Positions 5,757 to 11,226 of a stretch of 11,226 nucleotides of DNA are shown in pieces; within the stretch, counting starts at the first letter, position 1, and each line of letters opens with the position of its first letter. The notes under the pieces are model-generated. The model was not told the DNA's origin, ran no database searches, and worked only from the letters and a program-made list of their open reading frames with translations. This DNA is from JAEUIZ01 sp046155605. Its GTDB lineage: Bacteria > Planctomycetota > Phycisphaerae > Phycisphaerales > UBA1924. A program made the translations under genes and the position numbers. The stretch is taken from contig JBJXFQ010000131.1 in the NCBI GenBank assembly GCA_046155605.1, positions 1 through 11,226 of the forward strand. Direction: 5' to 3'.

Positions 5757-7027
5757 TTCGCCAGATCCACCACCACCGGCACGCGGCCCCACGTCGCCCA
5801 TGCGCTCGTCGGCTGGCCCCACCACAGCACTGTTGACGGGTTGATCACCGGCGAATAGTCCATCGCCAGCGGCGAGTCAGCCGCCTCGAACACGACCTTG
5901 GCCGGCATCCCGCCCAGCGCCAGCCGCAGCGATTCGAGCGACGCCGCATCAAGCCGCGCCTCGACCATGTAGACAGGCCGCGGTGCCTGTGCGAGATCGG
6001 CAACCGACGGCACGGGCGGCCCAAACACGGGCACCTCGGGCGCGGGGCCGGAATCCGCCATGATGAGCGGCGAATCGACGGGAATCTCGGGCGCTTCGAT
6101 CGGGACTGGGGCGGAGAGCGCGGCCGCGAGCGCCGTAGGGGCCTCGCCCGACACTCGCCATGCGGGTGACGCGGCCCGACGCACGCGATCGGCCACGCGC
6201 TGCGGACGAACCAGAATCGCCGGGTCTTTCGTGCAGACACGGATGATGAGCCGGTGATCGCGGGCCAGCACCGCGGCCTCGGCGCTCGTGAGGCGCACAT
6301 TCGCGGCCCGTTCAACGTTATCGCTGCTCGGCGCGGATCCAACGGTCACGGTCTCGGGCTCGCTTGCGGCGATCGTCGCAACTGAACCATCTGTCGCGGG
6401 CTCGGCCGCGGCGATTGCCGTCGCCGGCACCTCGACGATCGGCGTCGCCAGCCGCTCGGGAGCAACTTTCATCGCCGTCGCGTCCTTCGTGTCAGCCTGC
6501 GCGAGCCTCGTCGCCTTTGGCCCCTCGCTCTCCGACGGGCCGCGTGCGATCGGCGAAATCGGCCCCGTCGCGATCGGGCGGTCGAGATTCGTCGTGATGA
6601 AATACGTCGAGCCGCCGAGCACCAGAAGCAGCGTCGCCGCCAGCGCGAACCGCCGACCCACGCGATCCGAGAGCAGCAACCGCCACGCCGCTGGCCGCCG
6701 CTCGGGCTGAACGATCGAAATCGGAATGTCACCCGGCGTCGCCGCCTCGGTCTTGAGGTCGAGCAGCAATCGCCGCTCCAACATCGGCACGATCGTCGCC
6801 TCGGCCCGGGCCATCAGGTCCGACGGGGCCTTGACATCCCCCATCGACCGCAGCGCCCGCCGATCGGCCCGCATCGCCTGCATCGTCCGCGCCAGCCCGG
6901 CATCGGCGGCGAGCAGTCGCGCCACCGCCGCATCCTGCGCCGGTGTCAGCGTCTCACCCTCCACCCACGCGAGAAGAACCTCCTCGTTGGGCTCAGGCGA
7001 GATCGGGTTGGTCGGTCGATTGGTCAT
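5753..7027 (-). CDS. Single-pass membrane anti-sigma-like protein without a zinc motif
   Basis: The product is 424 aa. The N-terminal cytoplasmic part (about 15-85) has the helical layout of planctomycete anti-sigma proteins: NEEVLLAWVEGETLTPAQ, then AVARLLAADAGLARTMQAMRADRRALR and a DLMARAEATI helix. The HxxxCxxC zinc motif of classical ZAS anti-sigma factors is absent; the only Cys is at 265, outside this domain. One transmembrane segment spans about 127-146 (FALAATLLLVLGGSTYFITT). A long Ala/Pro/Thr-rich linker (150-245) leads to a C-terminal region outside the membrane with some predicted structure (HRLIIRVCTKDPAIL; VYMVEARLDAASLESLRLALGG) that I cannot assign. The gene starts 30 nt after the ECF sigma gene, the standard sigma/anti-sigma pairing, so it probably sequesters that sigma factor until an envelope signal is sensed. 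No clear Shine-Dalgarno precedes ATG 7027. Confidence 0.75.
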   Translation of the reverse strand: MTNRPTNPISPEPNEEVLLAWVEGETLTPAQDAAVARLLAADAGLARTMQAMRADRRALRSMGDVKAPSDLMARAEATIVPMLERRLLLDLKTEAATPGDIPISIVQPERRPAAWRLLLSDRVGRRFALAATLLLVLGGSTYFITTNLDRPIATGPISPIARGPSESEGPKATRLAQADTKDATAMKVAPERLATPIVEVPATAIAAAEPATDGSVATIAASEPETVTVGSAPSSDNVERAANVRLTSAEAAVLARDHRLIIRVCTKDPAILVRPQRVADRVRRAASPAWRVSGEAPTALAAALSAPVPIEAPEIPVDSPLIMADSGPAPEVPVFGPPVPSVADLAQAPRPVYMVEARLDAASLESLRLALGGMPAKVVFEAADSPLAMDYSPVINPSTVLWWGQPTSAWATWGRVPVVVDLAK

Positions 7028-7057
7028 GGTCTGTTCGGCCCGCTTCGTTCCATTCGC

Positions 7058-7795
7058 TCAAGACTCTTCGGCGCTTTCCCAGTCGCCCGCCGACGAATCC
7101 ATCCCCTCGATCACCTCTCTGAGCGCCGCTCGCGCCCGGAAAAGGCGGCTCTTGACGGTTCCGACCGGCACCTCCAGCACCTCGGCGATCTGATCGTAAT
7201 CCAAGCCCCGGGAATCCCGGAGCACCAGAATGGCGCGCTGGTCCGGGGCGATCCGGAGCAGGGCCTCGGCCACGATCCTTCGGGCCTCGTCGCGTTCGAC
7301 GCCCATCGGGCCGGATAGTTCCCGTGCGCCAAGGTCCGGATAGCGGTCCTCCCGCCTCCCCTCGGCCATGCCCTCCAGGCTCGCGTGCCGACGCAACTTG
7401 TCCGATCGCATCCGCGACAGGCAGACGTTCATCGTCACCCGGATCATCCAGGTGCTCAGTTTGGCCCGCCCGTCATAGGACGAAAGCCCCTCGATGATCT
7501 TGACCATCGCGTCCTGCGTCAGGTCCGCGGCCTTCTCGCGGTCGCCGACCATGCGAAAGCACACGCCAAAGAGCCGGTCCTGATAGCGGCCCAGGAGTTC
7601 GGACCATGCTGCCGACTGACCGCCCGACGTGCCGACACCAACCGCGCCGCCGCGAATCACCGGTCCGTCCGAACCACCGCCCTTTCCGCTTCCCGCCGCG
7701 CTCCCACCTTCGCCGCGCTGAATGGCCCGGACCAGCACCTGCTCCCGGGCATCCGCCTCAGCCGTCCCGGCCCGAACTGGCGCACGCGATTCCAC
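7058..7795 (-). CDS. ECF-family RNA polymerase sigma factor with Gly-rich insertion
   Basis: The product is 245 aa, long for an ECF factor (usually about 180-210). Sigma region 2 covers about 62-134 (AAWSELLGRYQDRLFGVCFRM, DLTQDAMVKI, STWMIRVTMNVCLSRMR) and sigma region 4 covers about 172-226 (RIAPDQRAILVLRDSRGLDY, IAEVLEVPVGTVKSRLFRAR). There is no C-terminal sensory domain. The normal ECF opening LVRAIQRGE (21-29) is separated from AAWSELL by about 30 residues rich in Gly and Ser, an unusual insertion before the first helix of region 2. The start is a GTG at 7795; no in-frame ATG lies between it and an upstream stop, while a second GTG at codon 20 is an alternative. The STAS gene ends 54 nt upstream and the anti-sigma-like gene follows after 30 nt, so the three probably form one transcript. 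Confidence 0.9.
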   Translation of the reverse strand: MESRAPVRAGTAEADAREQVLVRAIQRGEGGSAAGSGKGGGSDGPVIRGGAVGVGTSGGQSAAWSELLGRYQDRLFGVCFRMVGDREKAADLTQDAMVKIIEGLSSYDGRAKLSTWMIRVTMNVCLSRMRSDKLRRHASLEGMAEGRREDRYPDLGARELSGPMGVERDEARRIVAEALLRIAPDQRAILVLRDSRGLDYDQIAEVLEVPVGTVKSRLFRARAALREVIEGMDSSAGDWESAEES

Positions 7796-7849
7796 GCGAG
7801 CAGTGTAGGGGATCGAGGATCGACCCCACCCGCCGCGCGCTCAACAGCC

Positions 7850-8341
7850 TCACCCCCCCCGCTCCACCACCTCGATCGCCTTCATCACGTCCCGGCAGAT
7901 CGGGAAGACCCGGTCCAGCCGCGTCAACTTGAAGAGGTACTCCACGTTCGCCGCCGCGTTCACCAGCGCGATCCGCCCGCCCGCTTCCTTAAGCGTCGTC
8001 AGCAGTTCCACCAGCACGCCTACGCACATCGAATCCATGTATTGCACGTTCTGCAAATCGAGCACGACGTGCCGAATGCCCGGCCCGACCGCCCCGGGGT
8101 CGTGGTGGGCCGCGTGGATCTTCTCGCACAGTTCCGAGGCCAGCAGCCCCGCATCCGGCCCGGAGAGCGTCCCCACGATCGGCGTCGCCACCAGCGTCTG
8201 CCCGAGTTGGTCATACGTCGCGAGGCTCTTGGGCACGTTCTTGGGCGGCGCGGACTCAAACCCGAAGTCCGGCCCCGTCCGAAGCCGCGGGAGCGGGTCG
8301 TCCTGGCGCGCGTCGGTGCTGCGACGAAACTTCCCAAACAT
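7850..8341 (-). CDS. STAS-domain protein, anti-anti-sigma-factor-like
   Basis: The product is 163 aa. The first about 40 residues are polar and probably flexible. The STAS domain spans about 46-160: TLVATPIVGTLSGPDAGLLASELCEKI, then IRHVVLDLQNVQYMDSMCVGVLVELLTTL, and GGRIALVNAAANVEYLFKLTRLDRVF. The Asp-Ser pair D103-S104 aligns with the phosphorylated Ser of SpoIIAA and RsbV (DSSGLG, DSTGLG), although the following residues read MCVG here. In that family the unphosphorylated protein binds the serine-kinase anti-sigma factor. No such kinase is in the window; instead the gene lies directly upstream of an ECF sigma and its anti-sigma-like partner. The coding end is an 8-G run just before TGA. 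Whether this protein acts on the neighbouring sigma system or on a distant kinase is inference. Confidence 0.87.
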   Translation of the reverse strand: MFGKFRRSTDARQDDPLPRLRTGPDFGFESAPPKNVPKSLATYDQLGQTLVATPIVGTLSGPDAGLLASELCEKIHAAHHDPGAVGPGIRHVVLDLQNVQYMDSMCVGVLVELLTTLKEAGGRIALVNAAANVEYLFKLTRLDRVFPICRDVMKAIEVVERGG

Positions 8342-8442
8342 AGTTCACACTCTCTCTCAAAGCGGGCCGCGCGGCCCGACTCTCGCCCCGAACTCCCCTC
8401 CCGACCCCTACAACCCAACCTACCGCGATTCTCTCCCCGCGC

Positions 8443-8670
8443 TCAGGTGCCCCAGCGCGGCTGGTCGCCACGATTCAGCGGCGTGGCCCGGCCATACTTC
8501 GACGTGTTCATCGGCTGCGGCGCGGGCGGAGGTGGCGCGATCGCCGCCGGCGCGGGCGTCGGCTCGGGCAGCGGCCCGCGCGTCCGACGCTCGCGGGCCT
8601 CGTCGATAGACCGGTCCAGTTTGTTCAGAATGGCCCGGACCTGGTTGATCGTGCGATCGGACGTGCTCAT
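8443..8670 (-). CDS. 75-aa protein of unknown function
   Basis: The product is 75 aa and I recognise no family. Residues about 5-30 (DRTINQVRAILNKLDRSIDE) should form a charged amphipathic helix. A Pro/Ala-rich segment (33-53) follows, with runs such as APPPPAP, and then a polar tail ending NTSKYGRATPLNRGDQPRWGT. ATG 8670 is chosen because a good Shine-Dalgarno (AGAGGAG) sits 6 nt upstream; longer in-frame starts would begin in low-complexity sequence. There is no signal peptide or membrane segment. It is the first gene of the minus-strand regulatory group, 101 nt ahead of the STAS gene and divergent from the ABC ATPase gene. A role as an adaptor for the STAS/sigma group is speculation. Confidence 0.6.
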   Translation of the reverse strand: MSTSDRTINQVRAILNKLDRSIDEARERRTRGPLPEPTPAPAAIAPPPPAPQPMNTSKYGRATPLNRGDQPRWGT

Positions 8671-8843
8671 GCGACGCTCCTCTAACCAACCGCTCATCGA
8701 CCCGCCGCGCCCATGACTTGCCGCTCGCTCCTCCGCGCCCGCGCGCACCCCGCCAAACGCTGCCGATTGTGACGATGAGGCGACACGCGCCGCGCCCCCG
8801 CGCCCGTTATCCGATCCGCGCGAATAATCCACCGCACCCACCG
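8671..8843. other. Divergent intergenic region between the 75-aa gene and the ABC ATPase gene
   Basis: This 173-bp stretch separates two divergently oriented genes and must hold the promoter of at least one of them. Apart from the ribosome-binding site at 8677-8683 I see no convincing -35/-10 pair; a slightly A/T-richer patch (gaataatcc near 8822) precedes the ATPase start. No inverted repeat of note was found. Confidence 0.5.
8677..8683 (-). promoter_or_regulatory. Shine-Dalgarno sequence that fixes the start of the 75-aa gene
   Basis: On the minus strand the sequence is AGAGGAG followed by 6 nt and ATG. It is the clearest ribosome-binding site in the window; most other genes here have none, so it decides the start between several in-frame options. 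Confidence 0.65.
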
Positions 8844-9950
8844 ATGGCTTCACTCCGTCTCCTCAACCTCGGCAAGCGCTTCCCAGGCGGCGCCATCGCC
8901 CTCGATTCCATCTCCCTCGACATCCCCGACGGCGAGTTCCTCGTCCTCGTCGGGCCATCAGGCTGCGGCAAGACCACCACCCTCCGCCTCATCGCCGGGC
9001 TCGACGAGCCCTCCCAGGGCGACATCCAGATCGGCGGCACCAGCGTCCGCGGCCTGCCCCCGCGCGACCGCGACATCGCCATGGTCTTCCAGAACTACGC
9101 CCTCTATCCCCACATGTCCGTCGAGCGAAACCTCTCCTTCGCCCTGCGGCTCCGCAAGGTGCCCAGGCCCGAGATCGCACGTCGCGTCCAGCACGTCGCC
9201 GGCCTCCTCGGCATCGGCGACCTCCTCCAGCGCAAGCCCCGACAACTCTCGGGCGGGCAGCGGCAGCGCGTCGCCCTCGGTCGTGCCATCGTCCGCGAGC
9301 CCAAGGCCTTCCTCTTCGACGAGCCCCTCTCGAACCTCGACTCGCGCCTGCGGCTCTCGACCCGCGCCGAACTCAAGGCCCTCCACCAGCGACTCAAGAC
9401 GACCACCGTCTACGTCACTCACGATCAGGAAGAAGCCATGACCCTCGGCGATCGCATCGTCGTCATGGCCCGTGGTGCCATCCAGCAGGTCGGCACGCCG
9501 ATGGATGTCTATCGCGCCCCGGCCAACCGCTTCGTCGCCGGTTTCGTCGGCTCGCCGCCCATGAACTTCATCGAGGGCCGCATCGAGCGCGGCCGTTTCA
9601 TCGGACCTGATGGCCTCTCCATCGCACTGCCGCGAGACCTCGCGCGCGCCGCGGACCGCCCCTGCACCCTCGGCATTCGGCCCCAAGCCCTCTCGATCGC
9701 GTCCACCGGCCTTGCTTTCCCAAGTCTCGCCTTCCGCGTCGATGTCGTCGAGCCCCTCGGCGACGCCATCGACCTCATCGGCACCGCGCACGGCTGCCGT
9801 CTCGTCGCGCGAATCCCCGCCTCGCCTCGCGCCGAGACCACGCACTCCGCGAGCACAACCATGACCCCCGGCACGACCATCACGCTCCACCCCGACCCCG
9901 ATCAACTCCACCTCTTCGAGCCCGGCGAGTTCGGACGTTGCTTCGCCTAG
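8844..9950 (+). CDS. ABC transporter ATP-binding protein, MalK/UgpC type
   Basis: The product is 368 aa and energises an ABC importer at the cytoplasmic side of the inner membrane. All ATPase motifs are present: Walker A GPSGCGKT (37-44), Q-loop Q83 (VFQNYALYPH), signature LSGGQ (135-139), Walker B FLFDE (156-160), D-loop SNLD and switch His H193 (VTHDQEE). The C-terminal extension from about 235 (GFVGSPPMNFIEG, LGIRPQAL, VDVVEPLGDAIDLIG) is the TOBE/MalK-type regulatory region, pointing to carbohydrate or glycerol-phosphate uptake ATPases (CUT1 class) that may serve more than one permease. ATG 8844 is chosen because MASLRLLNLGKRFPGG is the normal family start; the upstream in-frame codons encode low-complexity Pro/Arg sequence. 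No permease or binding-protein gene is adjacent, so the substrate cannot be named. Confidence 0.92.
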   Translation: MASLRLLNLGKRFPGGAIALDSISLDIPDGEFLVLVGPSGCGKTTTLRLIAGLDEPSQGDIQIGGTSVRGLPPRDRDIAMVFQNYALYPHMSVERNLSFALRLRKVPRPEIARRVQHVAGLLGIGDLLQRKPRQLSGGQRQRVALGRAIVREPKAFLFDEPLSNLDSRLRLSTRAELKALHQRLKTTTVYVTHDQEEAMTLGDRIVVMARGAIQQVGTPMDVYRAPANRFVAGFVGSPPMNFIEGRIERGRFIGPDGLSIALPRDLARAADRPCTLGIRPQALSIASTGLAFPSLAFRVDVVEPLGDAIDLIGTAHGCRLVARIPASPRAETTHSASTTMTPGTTITLHPDPDQLHLFEPGEFGRCFA

Positions 9951-9971
9951 TCGAGCGGACTTTCTTGAAGT

Positions 9972-10002
9972 GCAGCGGTGGCTCAGGCGTCCCGCCTGTG
10001 CG
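9972..10002. repeat. Short GC-rich palindromic element after the ABC ATPase gene
   Basis: The core CAGGCG-TCC-CGCCTG (9984-9998) is a perfect 6-bp stem with a 3-nt loop in the context gtggctcaggcgtcccgcct. It lies between two convergent genes, 33 bp after the ATPase stop. Elements of this type (GTGGCNCAGGCGTCCCGCCTGTG) are, as I recall, dispersed in planctomycete genomes. No T-tract follows, so it is not a classical intrinsic terminator but could help end transcripts. The rest of 9951-10110 shows nothing I can assign. Confidence 0.5.
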
Positions 10003-10110
10003 GACAGTCACTGACGCGATGCCGGCCGCAAAACCTCGACAGAGACTGCTCGGGGTTCGCCTTTGCCCTCGTGCGGCGTCGGCGTCGGTAGCGCGCCGCG
10101 GCGATGTGCC

Positions 10111-11226
10111 TCATCGATCGTCTCGACGCCTCAGAACTTCCGCCAACTCCTTGATCGCCCGCTGCACGCCGGCTCGCTTGAGCGCGCTGTTCACACGATC
10201 CGCCAGCCGATACCGCAGGTTCTCGGCGATGAGCGCCCGCGCTGCCGCGCTCGCGTGCTCCGATGACGCGCTCGCGTGTTGCGACGGCACGCCCGCCGCG
10301 CCGATCGACGCGCTGAGCAGCATCCGCGTCACCCGATCCGGCCGCGCCGCCAGCCGCGGATGCTTCCGCAGCAGATACGCCCGAAGCGCCGCGTCCCGCT
10401 CCAGCGCCTCCGTCCGAAACATCGAATCCGCCCGCACGCGATACCGGAGCAAGAACTCCGGCACGACCGTCCCGCGATCGCCGCGCTCCGCCAGCGTACA
10501 CCAGAAGTCCCAATCTTCATACGAAGTCAATCGCTCGTCGTAGCCGCCGACCTCGAGCGCGCGCGCCCGACGGATCAGCGTCCCCGACGCCGCCGCGCCG
10601 ACGTTCCGCACCGCCAGCAGGTCTCGATCAGCGCCCAGGGGACACCATCCAGCGCCCAGGGGACACCATCCGCCCGCCTTCGTCTCGCGCTTCGCATCGG
10701 CACGCTCTCTCGCGCCATCGCCCTGCCCCTGTGCCTCGGGATCATCCCTGAAATACGACACGAGCGGGCTGACAAACGTCAAGCCCGGATCGCGCTCCAC
10801 GGCCCGCACCAGCCGCTCCACCGCCGTCGGCATGAGCAGATCATCCGCATCCAGCGGCACCACCCAGTCCCCCCGCGCCGCCGTGATACCTGCGTTCCGT
10901 GCCGAACTCAATCCGCCATTGGGCTTCCGCACGATTCGCACGTCGGACCCCAGGGTCGCCAGGAGCGCCACGCTCGCCGCGTCGGTGGAGCCGTCATCGA
11001 CGAGCACGATCTCGATGTTGCGGTAGGTCTGCGCGCGCGCGCTGGCGAGCGTCTGGGGCAGATATGCGCCCATGTTGTAATACGGTATGACGACCGAAAC
11101 CAGGGGCCGCGGCGCGACCGTTGTCGCCGCGACTCGCGGCGCGCGCGCGTCCGTGACCGCCGCATTGAGCGCCGCCAGCGAGGCCGCGGGGTCGCACAGC
11201 CGCGCGACACGCGCCGGCCCGGCCCC
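10111..11226 (-). CDS. Family-2 glycosyltransferase (5' partial)
   Basis: This is a GT-A-fold inverting transferase that moves sugars from nucleotide-sugar donors, probably onto a polysaccharide, glycolipid or glycoprotein. The frame is open to the window edge; codons upstream of the Met at 11073 encode PLVSVVIPYYN, the conserved first strand, so that Met is not the start. Numbering the 371 residues visible, VDDGSTD lies at 76-82, the DxD-type motif DADD at 126-129 and the acceptor-side EDW at 237-239 (GGYDERLTSYEDWDFW). About 40 residues precede the GT2 domain (LCDPAASLAALNAAV), which suggests a linker or a preceding domain outside the window. Residues 186-199 are a perfect seven-residue duplication, GWCPLGA twice. 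The C-terminal about 90 residues are Arg/Ala-rich helices. The gene is convergent with the ABC ATPase gene. Confidence 0.92.
   Translation of the reverse strand, partial: GAGPARVARLCDPAASLAALNAAVTDARAPRVAATTVAPRPLVSVVIPYYNMGAYLPQTLASARAQTYRNIEIVLVDDGSTDAASVALLATLGSDVRIVRKPNGGLSSARNAGITAARGDWVVPLDADDLLMPTAVERLVRAVERDPGLTFVSPLVSYFRDDPEAQGQGDGARERADAKRETKAGGWCPLGAGWCPLGADRDLLAVRNVGAAASGTLIRRARALEVGGYDERLTSYEDWDFWCTLAERGDRGTVVPEFLLRYRVRADSMFRTEALERDAALRAYLLRKHPRLAARPDRVTRMLLSASIGAAGVPSQHASASSEHASAAARALIAENLRYRLADRVNSALKRAGVQRAIKELAEVLRRRDDR
10247..10288. repeat. Imperfect 21-bp tandem duplication in the glycosyltransferase gene
   Basis: Two adjacent 21-bp units share 17 positions, including the identical 11-mer gcgctcgcgtg at 10247-10257 and 10268-10278. 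On the minus strand they encode the related stretch QHASASSEHASAAA near the C-terminus. The period equals that of the perfect duplication further upstream in the same gene. Confidence 0.7.
10629..10670. repeat. Perfect 21-bp tandem duplication in the glycosyltransferase gene
   Basis: Units 10629-10649 and 10650-10670 are identical over 21 bp (each starts cagcgcccagggg). The length is a multiple of three, so the frame is kept and the protein gains a second GWCPLGA. It lies in the variable loop between the DADD motif and the acceptor-binding EDW segment. The lack of any difference between copies suggests a recent event. Confidence 0.95.

Noticed and set aside
7103..7300. Possible frameshift in the sigma factor
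   Set aside because: Region 4 reads through without interruption and in the correct frame to its stop; the only oddity is the Gly-rich insertion in the N-terminal part.
7385..8716. 443-residue open frame on the plus strand
   Set aside because: It lies antisense to the sigma and STAS genes, is rich in Arg, Pro and His as expected of a high-GC shadow frame, and has no recognisable domain; the minus-strand proteins have clear families.
8958..9911. 317-residue open frame antisense to the ABC ATPase
   Set aside because: Its Gly/Asp/Glu-rich composition mirrors the codon bias of the ATPase gene, which has every expected motif.
9938..10543. 201-residue plus-strand frame antisense to the glycosyltransferase 3' end
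   Set aside because: Ser/Arg/Ala-rich shadow frame; the minus-strand GT2 motifs are clear.

Overview
The window is high-GC DNA read as a chromosomal segment of a planctomycete, most plausibly a Phycisphaerae-type lineage. This rests on overall style: very high GC, few Shine-Dalgarno sequences, an ECF sigma factor paired with a membrane anti-sigma factor that lacks the zinc motif, small lipoproteins, a lamin-tail protein and short intergenic palindromes. No rRNA or marker gene is present to confirm the assignment. No complete mobile element, CRISPR array, tRNA or rRNA was seen.

Layout, left to right. (1) Positions 3-3057, plus strand: the C-terminal part of an M24-family Xaa-Pro peptidase, then accB (biotin carboxyl carrier protein) and accC (biotin carboxylase), which carry out the first half-reaction of acetyl-CoA carboxylase in fatty-acid synthesis. 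The gap between the peptidase and accB holds an inverted array of degenerate 8-bp repeats. (2) 3215-4829, plus strand: a tightly overlapping trio (GTGA and ATGA junctions) of two small, apparently paralogous secreted or lipoprotein-like proteins and a secreted lamin-tail-domain protein. (3) 4920-5456: nuoE, the 24-kDa [2Fe-2S] subunit of complex I, without its usual nuoF/nuoG neighbours. (4) 5453-5684, minus strand: a frameshifted, 3'-truncated remnant of a DUF5131 (phage Gp37/Gp68-like, three-Cys) gene that abuts the nuoE stop codon, with a possible promoter and palindromic operator in front of it. (5) 5753-8670, minus strand: a regulatory cluster transcribed as a 75-aa unknown protein, a STAS-domain anti-anti-sigma-like protein, an ECF sigma factor with a Gly-rich insertion, and a single-pass membrane anti-sigma-like protein. 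(6) 8844-9950, plus strand and divergent from the regulatory cluster: an orphan MalK/UgpC-type ABC ATPase with a TOBE-like C-terminus. (7) 10111-11226, minus strand: a family-2 glycosyltransferase, cut by the window edge, that contains a perfect 21-bp in-frame tandem duplication.

The best candidate for something not well described is the STAS / ECF sigma / membrane anti-sigma / 75-aa cluster. STAS proteins normally act in partner switching with serine kinases on sigma-B or sigma-F type factors, whereas here one sits directly upstream of an ECF pair with no kinase visible. The other points worth checking are the inverted octamer array, the lipoprotein pair, the DUF5131 remnant and the 21-bp duplications in the glycosyltransferase.
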